From: Nymphaea colorata | Taxonomy: Eukaryota > Streptophyta > Magnoliopsida > Nymphaeales > Nymphaeaceae | Assembly (NCBI RefSeq): GCF_008831285.2 | Contig: NC_045145.1 | Location: 4,196,723-4,256,722, forward strand | Direction of reading: 5' to 3' | Length of the DNA: 60,000 nucleotides | In this document: one piece after another, positions 1-11,346 of the stretch | Layout of the letters: every line of letters starts with the position of its first letter | How positions within the stretch are numbered: the stretch's first letter is position 1 | Notes under the pieces: model-generated | Told to the model about the DNA's origin: nothing | Seen by the model: only the letters and a program-made list of their open reading frames with translations | Database searches by the model: none | Program-made: the position numbers and the translations under genes

Positions 1-29
1 ACGCCGACACTTCCGCAATTATATGAGAC

Positions 30-31
<2 letters not shown>

Positions 32-69
<38 letters not shown>
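32..69. repeat. (GA)n microsatellite upstream of a UGT stub
   Basis: A nearly pure GA run lies about 95 bp before the ATG of the UGT stub. Its equivalent in the second duplication copy is at 42880-42921. A longer GA tract abuts the ATG of the intact UGT gene (27733-27804), so GA tracts are a shared feature of 5' leaders in this family. Confidence 0.85.
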
Positions 70-74
<5 letters not shown>

Positions 75-163
75 CATTTTTGCAGAAGCAACTATTTGGA
101 AGAGGAGAACAGATCGGAAATCTTTCTGGCAGAAGGAACAACTTGAACGAGAATCCCCAAAGC

Positions 164-325
164 ATGAACATTCCACACGCTCGAGTCATCTTCCCTTATC
201 GTGCCCAAGTCCACGTTGCTCCTCTCATGGAGCTCTCACATCACCTAGCAGATCATGTTTACCTTCATGTACATGGAGTACCTACACATCAAGTTGTCTG
301 CAACTTACATATTTTAGACTTTTAA
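164..325 (+). pseudogene. UGT exon-1 stub (copy 1)
   Basis: The first ~30 codons match the N-terminus of the intact UGT at 27805: MNIPHAR..., then a block equivalent to HVAPLMELSHHLADH, the part of exon 1 that carries the catalytic His in the family. The glycine before that His is changed to valine, giving AQVHVAP instead of AQGHVAP. About 8 bases that encode GVL in the other paralogues are missing after LADH. The frame then shifts, a few recognisable codons follow, and it stops at 323-325. Nothing resembling the rest of exon 1, the intron or exon 2 follows. This is a dead gene fragment, duplicated at 43018-43179. Confidence 0.8.
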
Positions 326-776
326 CTTTTTATAACATTTTCTTTCCTTTTAAAAAGTTTTTTTCTTAGATAAAAGTCTTTTGGACACGTAAATGGAATA
401 CTGTAATACAATGTTTAGTGAATATGTCCCAATTTTTTTGGACACGTAAATGGAATAGTAACAACGTTACCAAACAGCTACTAAAGAAATCCTCTATTGC
501 AATGGTCACACTGAGCTCATCGCTATTGTTTTGAAACATGACAAAGTTGCCCCACAACGTATTCCTCCAGAAGCGCTCTTCTAGGGCGGTATCACTCCTC
601 ACTCCTCAGGCGTCCACTGTTCCTCACATTATATGCTTTATATTGCATGAGTTTTACGTGTTTGCTCTCTTTATTGTCTGATTCCATGTCGTAAGCATTA
701 CAATCGGTTTATTTGTGGATCTATAGACTGATAATTAGAAGTGGTTCCTACAGCTTGATTTATTGTTATCTCTTCA

Positions 777-778
<2 letters not shown>
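326..778. other. Non-coding stretch
   Basis: No gene is visible. It contains a short direct repeat: ttggacacgtaaatgga occurs twice, at about 381 and 438. It is repeated in the second duplication copy. Confidence 0.5.
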
Positions 779-826
<48 letters not shown>

Positions 827-926
827 ATATATATATATAATATATATATATATACAATCGGTTTATTTGTGGATCTATGGACTGATAATTAGAAGTGGTT
901 CCTACAGCTTGATTTATTGTTATCTC

Positions 927-995
<69 letters not shown>
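779..995. repeat. (TA)n and (GA)n microsatellites in a ~130-bp direct repeat
   Basis: Two TA tracts (about 779-856 and 931-968) are each preceded by the same ~75-bp sequence beginning near acaatcggtttatttg. The second runs straight into a GA tract (969-995). The array is longer in the second duplication copy, so it is length-variable. Confidence 0.9.
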
Positions 996-1327
996 CCGAT
1001 AAAATGAGAATATATAACAAAATTTGGGGACAAGAGGTCCCCTAGGTACATCCGCAAAAAACAAACCGCAAAAACAGAATCAAAAAGAGGAAATATACAA
1101 TACAATGCACAGAAAAATAAGAGAGAGAAGGAAGGCAGCGCGGCACAGTCACCCAGTCGCAGACGGACAACGGCGCTTCAACCGAATGGCATACTGGACA
1201 TCCCCTTGCACAAGACAAGCCACAGAATCTGGCTAAGAGAAGGTGTCCCTGAAGACTCAGTTGTTGCGGTCCTTTCAAATGCGCCACCAAGCTGAAATGA
1301 GCCACGGCCTCCAGACATGACCCCAGT

Positions 1328-1362
<35 letters not shown>

Positions 1363-2787
1363 TGCCTTGACTCTACCTGTCGAATAATGTTATCCCTTGT
1401 TAAGAAAGGATTTATCAGTAATAAACTATATATATATATGTCATGCACCTCCCCACTTGAAACAAGCAAGAACGAGACTACCGATTCGCATGCAACTTCG
1501 TATATTGCTTGAAAAGCACAATAGCTTGGATCATACACTAATCACAGGTTAATTACGATTTCAGCAGTACTCTTACCTAACACGACATACAATCATTTAT
1601 TGAAAGTAGTTGTGTGAATAGCATTGCCACATTCTTAATATTCTAAGCCCAAGCGAAGCCCATCATAATCCTTGTCAATGAAACTTAAATGAAATAAGCG
1701 ACGGTGAATGCGTTCTCTAAATATATATATAGAGACTTAATTTTTTAGATTAAAAGTAAGCTAAATTTACACAAACAATGTTTAAAGCCTAATTATAATT
1801 TATACGACCTGTAAATGGGCAGGAATTTATGGAATTTGATGAAACCACAAGAAGGGTGACAGGTGTTTTGGACTTTTCACCTATGACAGAAGGAAGTGGG
1901 GCTGGCAGGGGCCATGTTCCCTCCTTGTATTTTGGAAATAAAATTATGCTTATATTTTTCATAATTTTTTTAATTTAGCACATTTAAAAATTTAGAAAAA
2001 TATTATTCGACTGCCATACAAATTTCAAAAATACTATTTGACTTCCCCTTAAAAAAATGTCGACATGTTAGGTAGATGGTGGTTTTGGGGAAAACCCATA
2101 ATAAATTACCTACTCCGAAACATAAGAATTAGAATTTGCAAAATGGTCAGTAATCTCATTTATAAATATTTACTTGAAAAAAAAGGTGACATTAACTTTA
2201 TCTTTTTTTAATATAGTAGTGTTCCTAAAAGAACATGGAAAATCCTGGGGTGGAACTCAATATCTTTATAAATGCTTGCAAGACACTCTCTCTTCCGAAT
2301 TCTCTCTCCTCTCCTCCTGTTTCTCTCGCTTCTTCTCAAGCCAAGGCTATCTGAACCTGGTTATATGCGCCATACTGGTGCCTGATGCCTGAATTTTCCT
2401 GTGCTAATATGATTAATGACTAAAATACCTTTAGTTAACATTGAAAAAGAAAACATTTGCGAAAGACGAAATTGAAAATGGAAAAAGTAAAAGATTATGG
2501 TGGACTTTTTTTAATAAACTACCAAAATGTCTTTGCCTCCCTTACTGCATGGTGTACGTAGTGCACTTAACTTTCTCTCTTTCATGGTGTTCTCAAGCCA
2601 TTTACTGAGATAAGCTGCCACCAACTATTTGAACAAATAGAGTGCCACGGCGTTGGTAGTTGACCCAAAGGTGAGTTTTCCTATATATATTTCTACTTAT
2701 TTTACCCTTCTTGTGTTTGAATGTTTGAACATGACCCAACTGTACTGGTCGTCTCTGACCACTAATGAGTCCATCCGGTTCAAGTGA
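996..2787. other. Non-coding duplicated DNA
   Basis: No coding sequence is recognised. A GA tract lies at 1330-1359. From 1897 a CAGGGGCCATG word followed by AT-rich DNA resembles a hAT terminus, and a similar word starts near 11452. Positions 2290-2560 are the inverted relative of 27085-27370. All of it recurs in copy 2 at about 43930-45680. Confidence 0.5.
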
Positions 2788-3200
2788 TGTCAAGATATCC
2801 CATCTGGATAGGATATTTGACTGACTCATTATGAAAAAGTCGGATAAAAAAATTCATATCCAATTAAGAAATCAAATCAGATTCAGATTCACACGTTTAA
2901 GAAATGAGCTTAAACGACATTCATTGGACTCGGATGTACATAAACATGTAATGTGATTTGGATCAGATTTAATTTAAATATCTTATACATAATGCTCTTG
3001 CCTTTTTAAAATCAGCTAAATTCAGTTCAAAATTCATACAGATTCGAATTTTGAAACTGGAGTTCAAATTAAATTCGAATAAGACTTGTCTTTGTTGGTA
3101 TTTTAATCCAAATTTAAATCAGATATTGGAATATCTGAAAAAGTGGATACAGTGAAGTATATATTCGTTTTGAATCCAGTCTGTTGATATCCCCACCGAT
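2788..3200. repeat. Degenerate ggatatc-type dispersed repeat
   Basis: The ends (gatgtcaagatatccc... and ...ctgttgatatccccac) and the interior rich in gattcagattc/aaattcaaat words match the better-preserved member at 56473-56936. The same unit is at about 45679-46078 in copy 2. It looks like an old MITE-like element with inverted ends. No coding capacity is seen. Confidence 0.5.
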
Positions 3201-3329
3201 GTCCTATGGGAATTGACTAATGCGAACCGAAGTGCCAAAGTTTAGTTGCTCAATGCTATATTTATTTATTAATTTCCTCCTCGGTGTTGCTGTTCACTCT
3301 CGTTTCTTTCTATATTTTAGGTTGCAGTA

Positions 3330-3918
3330 GTTTGAAATAAAGATCCACCAAGAAACAACCGTTGATGGTGTTTTTTTAATGAAACACAACAACGAAAAAG
3401 CAAATGGGCAACAATAGAGCGGAAGAAAATGGGAAACCAAAAATAGGATAGCGATTTAAAGAAAAAAATGTAGCGGTGCTTCGAATGGTTGCAGGCTAGC
3501 GATGCAAACTCCAAATTCTTCCATGAATTCGTTAACAACAAAAGATGCAAGAACAAGATCAATGCTAAAGAGGTAGACAGACAGCAATATGAGGGGGACA
3601 CTTAGATTACGGAGCCTCGACCAGTCCAGTTATTCTCAAAACATTTTTTTACAGGGAGACACCCTTTCCCCTTACCCTTTTTTGGTGGTCTTGAAATTTT
3701 TTTTCAGAAACATTCAAAAAGCAGTAGTAGACAGCAGCATCAGAGTTCCAAAAGTCATGAAGAGCTCGAGAGTGGTTCCCTCCATTTTTTGTGTGATGAT
3801 CTTCTACTGTTTTTGAAGCTTCAAGGAAATCCATTCAAGCATTTAAGGAAAAGCTTCGAGAATACGCGACGGGAGCAGGAATGAAAATTCATCGTGACCA
3901 ATGCTCTGCCATTCCTTT
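3330..3918 (+). mobile_element. L1-type LINE remnant, 5' part (interrupted by Copia-A)
   Basis: Broken translations show L1 reverse-transcriptase landmarks in the right order. The linker block SDANSKFFHEFVNNKRCKN is at about 3498-3555. A GDTLSPYPFLVVL-like segment is at about 3654-3693. A CDDLLLF block at about 3792-3812 is equivalent to the catalytic FADD motif, and a GAGMKIHRDQ-like block follows near 3875-3903. Part of the palm region between these blocks is missing in both duplication copies, so that deletion is old. Several frameshifts make it non-functional. It continues at 9257 after the Copia-A insertion. In copy 2 the two halves are contiguous (51600-53650). Confidence 0.8.
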
Positions 3919-4357
3919 TGATAACGAATGAAAGGAGGATGCAAATGCACAAAATCAGCAACCGACGCCAGCTCCTTCCCTCTCTCACGAACCAGCTCAT
4001 CAGCAACCGACGCCCCCTCCAACAGTTGTCATTCTTTCCATTGATAAGGCACCAGCTCACACACAAAAGAAATTGACACCCTTCATGTCTCACGCACAAG
4101 AGAAACCGTTAGTATATGATGGCAATGGAAAGAAGATCCGTCGGTTGAACAAGAGAGAGATTTCAGGAATCAAAATTGTAGATGGAAAGAAGCACAGAAA
4201 ATGGAATGTGCATTGAATTCAAATTCATTTGTAAAATCTATATAAACCCCATATGAGAGGGAACCAGTCCATTGAGAAAAATTCCAAGGACTGAGATCGT
4301 GGAGTAGGATTATTCCGAACCTTGTTAAACTTTCTTTCTCATCATCTTTCTTTCTCA
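3919..4357 (+). repeat. Copia-A 5' LTR
   Basis: 439 bp, matching the 3' LTR at 8774-9256 except for substitutions and a ~45-bp deletion after the acaagagaaacc word near 4108. It contains a purine/pyrimidine-rich segment and a probable TATA-type sequence (ctatataaacc, about 4238-4248). Confidence 0.88.
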
Positions 4358-4599
4358 TGCGGTTCTCACCAGCAAATTGCAAGACACCGGCGATTTACAA
4401 GTGCCGCAACTGCTGTCCACCCTTGCCAAAGGAAGGTCTTCCAGGCGTGACTTTCTTTGGGGCGCGTTTTTGACTGGAAGCGATTCTCAGGTCGAGCTAG
4501 GCGGCGTTGGATTCGGGCAAGTGTCTAGTATTTTTAGACAAAGTTGCAGATTTTTTGAACGATTCTGTGAAGAGATACATAATTTACAAGTGCCGCAGG

Positions 4600-7500
4600 T
4601 TTTCAACCTGTCGACATCTGTAACAAATTCTGCAGCTAAATACTCTTATCCCTCCACCTTGAATGTGACTAATTTTGTTTCTATCAAGCTGTCACACAAG
4701 AGCTTCTTGCTGTGGAAAACACAAATTCTTGGACTCATAGAGAGTCAAGATTTGTTTGGATTCATCGATGGGTCGATTCCCCAACCAGCTTCTACTATAG
4801 AAACTACCGAAAATGGTGAAGTCGTGAGACAACAGAATGCTGATTTTTCTACTTGAAAAAAATCAGATTGCCTTTTAAGGGGATGGATAACTGGTTCCCT
4901 CACGGAAGAAGTCCTAGGCCTAGTCGTGGGACATGATACCGCTGCACAGGTATGGAAAACACTGATAGGAGCTTTCGCTTGAGAATCAAAAGATAGAGAA
5001 ATTATGTTGACAAGGAAATTACAACTCTTTCGCAAACAAAACAAATCTGTCACTGAATATGTCACAGGGTTCAAGGCCATATGTGATGAACTTGCTGCAA
5101 TAGGAAAGCCTCTGACAGATGACGACAAGGTTTTCTAGCTAGTCAATGGACTTGGACCAGGAAACGAGTCATTTATGACTTCCATCCTCAAGCTGCCGGT
5201 ACCATCCTACCTCGACGTAGTATCCTTACTCCAAGGCCATGAAACAATGAAAGATCTACATGCAGGAGAGACCAGACTAAATAGTCAAATGGCTTTTTTC
5301 ACACGACAGTCTAACAGCCAGAACAACAAAAAACGCTACAACAACAACTGGAGGAACAACAATACCAATACTCGATTCAATTCTAAGGGGCATGTGTTCA
5401 ATCCGACAACTCAGACTCAAAATATGCAAGGGCCGACTAATGGAGAGTCCACCAAATCAAAGGTACCACGTCAGATTTGTGGATTAAATAATCATAGTGC
5501 CATCAAATGTTATCACAGATTTGATCATGCATATCAGTATCGTGATACGCCCCAAGCCTTCGCTACTATGAAAGTCTCCGATCCAACTGACCAAGACTGG
5601 TTTCCCGATACCGGAGCAAGTTCTCATGTGACCGATGATCCAGGTAAACTTAAGAGTTGCATTCTTTATGATGGAACTGAAAAAATTATGATAGGAAATG
5701 GTCAACATCTTGATATTACACATATTGGTGCTACTGATATTCATGTGGGCAATCGCACGATACCTCTAGACAATGTTCTTGTTGTACCTGATATTAAGAA
5801 GAATCTTATTTCTGTCAGCCAATTTACATCTTCTATGCCCTATGTGTTTGAATTCTCTTCAAATTGCTTTCCTATTAAGGACAAGAAGACCAAGAAGGTG
5901 ATTGCAACGGGATCTAGAGAAGGGGACTTATATGCATTCAAGACAAAACCAAAGACTGTGTTCTTCTCAACAAGGTTCTGATCAGCTCCTTTTGAAGTTT
6001 GGCATGGACGACTTGGCCATCCACATCATAAAACATTAGATTTTGTGGCTAAAAATAAGTTGATTGCTATGAGAAATAATCCATCTGAATTTTTTATTTG
6101 TGCTAGTTGGGAAGGCAAGCAGACTTCCATTTATTTCTATTGATGATGATTGTGACTCTTTATTTGCTAAAGTTCATTGTGATTTATGGGGACCTGCTCC
6201 TGTTCCTTCGTGTCAGAATATCAAATTTTATGCCTTATTTGTGGATCAATTTTCTAGATACTCTTGGATATATCATCTAAAACGAAAATCTGATTTTTTT
6301 GCCAAATTCCTTGAGTTTCACAAAATGATCCGAACTCAATTTGATACCAAGCTAAAAATTTTTCAAAGTGATGAAGGAGGAGAGTTTAATAGTACGGCCC
6401 TCCTAGACTACTTAAAAAAAAATGGCATCAAACATCAAAAATCCTGCCCAAAGACGCCTGAGCAAAATGGAGTGGTGGAGCGCAAGCATAGATCAGTCAC
6501 ATAATTGGGTCTTACTATGTTATTTCATAGCAACCTTTCAGCTCAGTATTGGGTCGAAGCATTTTCTACTACTGTATGGCTCATCAATCGGCTTCCTTCA
6601 CAGGTTTTACATATGCAAAGTCCATACGATGTTTTGTTTAAAAAACAACCGGATTATTAGTGTCTTAGTGCTTTTGGATCTAGATGTTATCGTTATCTTC
6701 GGGGTTATGTAGATCATAAGTTTCAACCTAAGTCTCTGCCATGTGTGTTTGTTGGATATAGCAACCATCATAAGGGGTATAGATGTCTTTATCCTCCCAC
6801 TAGACGGGTATACATATCTCGACATGTTGTCTTTGATGAAGCAGTTTTTCCCTACCAGACTCCCACATCAACCCCTTGGGTTATCACTACTAATGCCGAC
6901 TTTATCTCCTTTTCGGATTCCTCCAAGGACCATCATCTAGAGTCCCAACGCCTAGCACAAATGCATAATATTGAAGATCCATCTATTATAGACAACCCAA
7001 TACCCATAGTCATACCAAACACTCCCTTACTTGACCAACTAAGCCCATCACCATCACCATTCTCTTCGTCATCCACTCATCCTATGATCACTCGTTCCAA
7101 AGCCGGTGTCATCAAACCTAATCCCAAGTATGCCTTCATTACCACATCCATTCCTAAAGAACCATCCCACTATTCCCTTGCTCTCAAACATCCGGGTTGG
7201 CATCAAGCTATGAAAGATGAAATAACTGCTTTACAGGCTAATCACACTTGGGATCTTGTGCCTCGTACTTCAGACATGCATGTGATCGGTAGCCGTTGGG
7301 TCTTCAAAACTAAACTCAAAGGAGATGGGCAGCTTGAAAGACTTAAGGCGCGACTTGTAGCACAAGGATACACTCAAATTCAAGGTTTGGACTTCTTGGA
7401 AACTTTCTCACCCGTGGTAAAGTTTGCTACTATACGGTTAATACTCAGTCTAGCACGTATTCAGTCTAGCGGTTGCCTTTGATTGGCCTCTCAAACAATT

Positions 7501-8760
7501 AGATGTTAAAAATGTCTTTCTTAATGGTTATGTACGAGAGCTAGTATATATTGAGCAACCTCCTGGGTTTAAAGATTCTTCCAAACCACATCATGTATGT
7601 CGCCTAAATCGAGCTCTCTATGGATTGAAACAAGCTCCCAGGGCTTGGTATGTCAGATTTGCTCAATTCTTATCCTCTATGGAATTTGATGCTAGCATAA
7701 CTGATCCATCTCTCTTTGTTCAACGGCAAGACAAAACAGTCACTATTTTACTACTATATGTTGATGACATCATTCTTACAGGAAATTCTTCCTCATTTAT
7801 GACATCCTTCTTTGCAACCGTCAGCCAACAGTTTGCCATGATAGATCCTGGGGATCTTAAATACTTCTTGGGGATTCAAGTTGATCGGACTTCATCAGGC
7901 TTATTTATGCATCAGTCCAACTATGCTCTCGACATTCTCTCTCGAGCACAGATGCAAACATGTAACACTACTAGCACGCCCATTTCAGCTCATCCTAAAT
8001 CTGACAATGCTTATGATGAAGCCTACTCAGACCTCAAAGAATATCGAAGTCTTGCAGGAGCTCTTCAGTATCTCACCCTCACTAGGCCGGATCTCACTTA
8101 TGTCGTCAATTATGCATGTCAATTCATGCATGCACCAACACTGAAACACTTTCAGCGTTTAAAGCGTATTCTTTGATATGTTAAAGGCACTTTGACATAT
8201 GGACTTCAGTTTTTCGAAATCCAAAAATTTGACTTTAAGAGCCTTTTTTGACGCTGATTGGGCTGTCTGTCCTACTACCAGACGCTCCACGTCTAGATAC
8301 TGTACGTTCCTTGGTCCAAATTGTATCTCTTGGAGTTCTAAAAAGCAACCCACAGTAGCTCGCTCTTCGTGTGAGGCAGAGTATCATGCACTTGCTGGCG
8401 CTGCTGTAGAGATTAAATGGCTTACATTCATTCTTCAAGACATTGGTTTATATCTCTCCAAAGCTCCAATTCTTCTTTGCCATAATATTCCTGCTCTATA
8501 TACTACCATCAAACCTGCATTTTATTCTCGCATGAAACATTTAGAGCTTGATTATCATTTTGTTCGTGAGCAAGTAGCGTTGGGCAACATGGAAGCTCAA
8601 TTTGTTACAACCGAAGGCCAGCTCGCCGTGTTGGGCAACATGGAAGCTCAATTTGTTACAACCGAAGGCCAGCTCGCTGATCTATTCACTAAGCCGCTGC
8701 CACAACACCGTCTCCACTTTCTCATTCGGCATCTCGGAGTTCGTCAGCCACCTTCCCTTC
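4600..8760 (+). pseudogene. Copia-A gag-pol, broken
   Basis: Domains in order: UBN2-type gag (about 4640-5340); a defective zinc knuckle (about 5475-5545) whose first Cys is replaced; aspartic protease with DTGASS at 5607; GAG-pre-integrase with HGRLGHP near 6002; integrase (about 6140-6720) with DEGGEF and PEQNGVVERKH; reverse transcriptase (about 7190-8180) with YVDD near 7756; RNase H (about 8230-8730) with DADWAVCPTTRRS and SSCEAEYHAL. In gag the frame is unbroken except for stops at 4854, 4980 and 5136, and another stop ends it at 5979. An 8-bp deletion near 6109 removes part of the CASCQIGKAS motif, which Copia-B retains. A further stop is at about 6502 and a frameshift near 7465. It cannot make a polyprotein. 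Confidence 0.9.
8580..8681 (+). repeat. 51-bp in-frame tandem duplication in RNase H tail
   Basis: Two consecutive 51-bp units encode LGNMEAQFVTTEGQLA-V and LGNMEAQFVTTEGQLA-D, just before DLFTKPLP. Only one unit is expected in Copia RNase H. The same duplication is present in Copia-B (about 35362-35463), which links the two copies by descent. Confidence 0.9.
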
Positions 8761-8773
8761 GGTTGAGGGGGAA
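8757..8773 (+). promoter_or_regulatory. Copia-A polypurine tract
   Basis: The purine-rich run ggttgagggggaa lies immediately before the 3' LTR (starting TGATAAC at 8774). This is the expected position of the plus-strand primer. Confidence 0.75.
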
Positions 8774-9256
8774 TGATAACACACGAAAGGAGGATGCAAA
8801 TGCACAAAATCAGCAACCGACGCCAGCTCCTTCCCTCTCTCACGAACCAGCTCATCAGCAACCGACGCCCCCTCCAACAGCTGTCATTCTTTCCATTGAT
8901 AAGGCACCAGCTCACACACAAGAGAAATTGACACCCTTCATGTTTCACGCACAAGAGAAACCATTCGTCTCTCCAGCTCATAACATTCCCACATCAGTAT
9001 GCAAGAGATAAAGATGATGACAATGGAAAGAAGATCCGTCGGTTTCAACAAGAGAGAGATTTCAGGAATCAAAATTGTAGATGGAAAGAAGCACAGAAAA
9101 TGGAATGTGCATTGAATTCAAATTCATTTGTAAAATCTATATAAACCCCATATGAAAGGGAACCAGTCCATTGAGAAAAATTCTAAGGACTGAGATCGTG
9201 GAGTAGGATTATTCCCAACCACGTTAAACTTTCTTTCTCATCATCTTTCTTTCTCA
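8774..9256 (+). repeat. Copia-A 3' LTR
   Basis: 483 bp, TGATAAC...TTTCTCA. It is longer than the 5' LTR because it retains ~45 bp lost there. The remaining RNase H frame reads on into it and stops at about 9009. Confidence 0.9.
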
Positions 9257-10680
9257 CTTTTTTGTGCAAACACAGAGATGCTCAGCAAGCAGCCTAGCCT
9301 CCCTCCTGCTAGGGTGGCAAACTAGTGTGCCTTCCCTTCAAGGACCCGGTTCTTCCGATGTTCAGTGAGACCCTTCATGTGACTCATTGCTCATACTGAA
9401 AGTGGAGTGAAAACTAGCGAGCTGGAAGCACTGCCTCTTATCTTTTTGCAGGTCGCCTCTGCCTACTTAAATTTGTTCTTGCCTCTATCCCTTAGTACTG
9501 ATTGCTGGTGTTGAATATCTCACCAACCACTATTAAGAAGTTCGACCAGCTGAGCAGTCTTCTTTTGGGGAGAAACCAACGGTGCCAGACACCTCCACAT
9601 TATTAAATGGGACCAAGCTTGCTTTCCGATGGGTGAAGGATAACTTGGAATCCAAAAACTCCAAGAAGGCAATGATGTATTTCTATCATTGTTTACAGGG
9701 AATGTCACGCACTCTAGCTCTCTTTGGGCCTAACTGATTCAAAGTAAATCCATCACCTCTCACAGTTTATGGTCAGTGAAATCTGACAAGCACTCATCTG
9801 CCTGGTGGAAAACAATAAATGCAGCCTAGTCTAATGTTTGGTCTAAGGTCAGCTGGTGCATCAAAAAGGGTAAAAAAGCTCGCCTTTGGACAGACCAATG
9901 GTGCAGACATCCATTACCTCATGGTCATCTATCAATCTCGCCATGTTTTAGTAGCTGAAGGTCTCCTGCACAACCAAGTTGGGTTTTCAGGTTTGTTTGG
10001 AAAGCTCAAGCCCCAGAATCAGATTCCAACCATCTCAAACAGTGATGACAACTTTCTATAGTTGGAAAAACTTGTTGGTAAGAACATTTCGAGGAAATTC
10101 CTTTGAGAGACCAACAAAGGTTAGCTCTACAGCACCTATGCAGGAAACTTGTTTGGATCGACAAAGGATGCCTAGAGCCTGACGTACTTTATATTTTAGT
10201 TGTTAGGGTTACCTCCTAACAGATGATAGAATGAAGCCGCTGGGCTTCCCCTTGGCCTCTATGTGTCTATTTTGTCGGAGTCATGAGGGAACATCCACCA
10301 TTTGTTACTGGACTGTCCCCAAATCTAAGACCATTCGGATGTTCGTGATTAGGCTTCAATAGTAGATGAAGGTACAAATCCCTAAAAAGACTATGTTCAG
10401 ATGCTGGCGTCTGTGTTTTCACTTAACACCAAACCCAGCTTGATCCTACAATCAGTGGATTAAGGAGGTTTTGTCATGACAAAGAACCTCTAAACGGCCT
10501 CCCTCCTTCGAATTGGTAGGCCTACTTGCTATACGTCATTTGGCAGATCACTTTTAAGAATGGGGTACTCATGATTGAGGAGTTTGCTTGGCCCTCTAAA
10601 GGGTGTCTTTTTGGCTTCCAACATTATTTAGTCCCGCCTCACAAGATCCTAATCTTTTTTGTAGTTACCATTTTCCTTGC
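9257..10680 (+). mobile_element. L1-type LINE remnant, 3' part
   Basis: Continuation of the LINE after Copia-A. Broken frames show the thumb region (KVERK/LASWKHCLL near 9400-9445), TIKKFDQLSSLLLG near 9530-9570 and WDQACFPMGEG near 9607-9642. A WCIKKGKKARLWTDQW block lies near 9855-9905. The zinc-binding tail CLFCRSHE is at 10264-10287. These are typical of the RT C-terminus and zf-RVT domain of plant L1 elements. Stops and frameshifts abound. A stretch identical or nearly so (9257-10182) was copied to 36039-36962. Confidence 0.8.
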
Positions 10681-10729
10681 AATAATATTCTGACGCAACC
10701 CAAGCGGTTGTTTTCTTGGAGTATGTGAA

Positions 10730-11270
10730 TATCCAAAAAAACAGATATGATTAAGAGGATATCTGATTCAAATCTGACCCTTTGATATCCCTAGCAGGAT
10801 ATGGTTATGTTTTCTTATATTAGGTTCTTGTTTGGTAGTTTTTTTGGAAAGTGAGGCAATGTTGTGATCTTGAGTGCTTTAATTTTGACATCTTACTACT
10901 CAAACTTGGTAGGTAATTGAACCCCTAATCAGTCTCTCAAGAACAGCAACTGTGAGCCACTACATTGATGCCGCTCAAGCCTATCCACTTTAAATGTGAT
11001 AAATGTGATCCATGTATCCTGTTTCAAATCACAGAAAACACGTTTTTTTGGAAAAAAAAAACATGAAAAAATACGATAAAATAAATGGCCATTTAGAACT
11101 TTAAAAAAACATGTTTTTGAAAAAAAAAAAAAGTTAAAAACCGTAGGAAACAGCCGCGTTTTTTTGCGCTTTTTTCACTTTTTTCATTTGTGTCAGTTTT
11201 TTTAATGCCAAACAATTTTTTATTTTTTATTTTTTATTTTCAATTATACACAAAGTGATTGTTTCTTTCT
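10730..11270. repeat. Dispersed AT-rich repeats
   Basis: About 10730-10810 is one end of the ggatatc repeat family (gattcaaatctgaccctttgatatccctag). About 11030-11260 is an A/T homopolymer-rich unit with cagaaaacacg and aacatgtttttg words. The unit recurs at 53985-54365 and, partly, at 32275-32596. No coding capacity is seen. Confidence 0.5.
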
Positions 11271-11346
11271 TTTAAGACTCTTTATCAAGGCCTGGTTACT
11301 GTAATTGGTAGATAGTTCAGCTTTTTATGCAACACCTTGTGAAACT

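Larger units (their letters stand above)
3919..9256 (+). mobile_element. Copia-A, LTR retrotransposon (Ale/Retrofit-like)
   Basis: The element has 5' and 3' LTRs starting TGATAAC and ending TTTCTCA, and Copia gene order: gag, protease, integrase, reverse transcriptase, RNase H. It is inserted in the L1 LINE. The uninterrupted site is preserved at about 52195-52212 in the second duplication copy. The flanks share cttt (ccttt before, ctttt after), a target-site duplication of 4-5 bp. Lineage is inferred from the RFD-type gag knuckle, the DTGASSHVT protease and the integrase sequence. Many stops and frameshifts make it non-autonomous. No initiator-Met tRNA primer site is visible after the 5' LTR. 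Confidence 0.9.
1..11346 (+). repeat. Segmental duplication, copy 1 (left edge outside window)
   Basis: Positions 1-3918 and 9257-11346 match 42847-46108 and 51524-54475 in the same order and orientation, with scattered substitutions and small indels. The match begins at base 1, so the true left border lies upstream. It ends at the shared word gaaact (11341-11346; 54470-54475), after which the copies diverge. Copy 1 carries Copia-A (3919-9256), absent from copy 2. Copy 2 carries Copia-C, absent from copy 1. The duplication therefore predates both insertions. It contains a UGT exon-1 stub, microsatellites, a decayed ggatatc-type repeat and an L1 LINE remnant, and no intact gene. Confidence 0.9.

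Noticed and set aside
1897-2050. hAT-like terminus CAGGGGCCATG (also near 11452)
   Set aside because: Only one end is recognisable, with no partner end or 8-bp duplication, so no element is defined.
9520-9708. Minus-strand frame in the L1 region (also 36302-36490 and 52435-52653)
   Set aside because: It is antisense to the LINE reverse-transcriptase thumb region. Recurrence in three places reflects the duplicated LINE.
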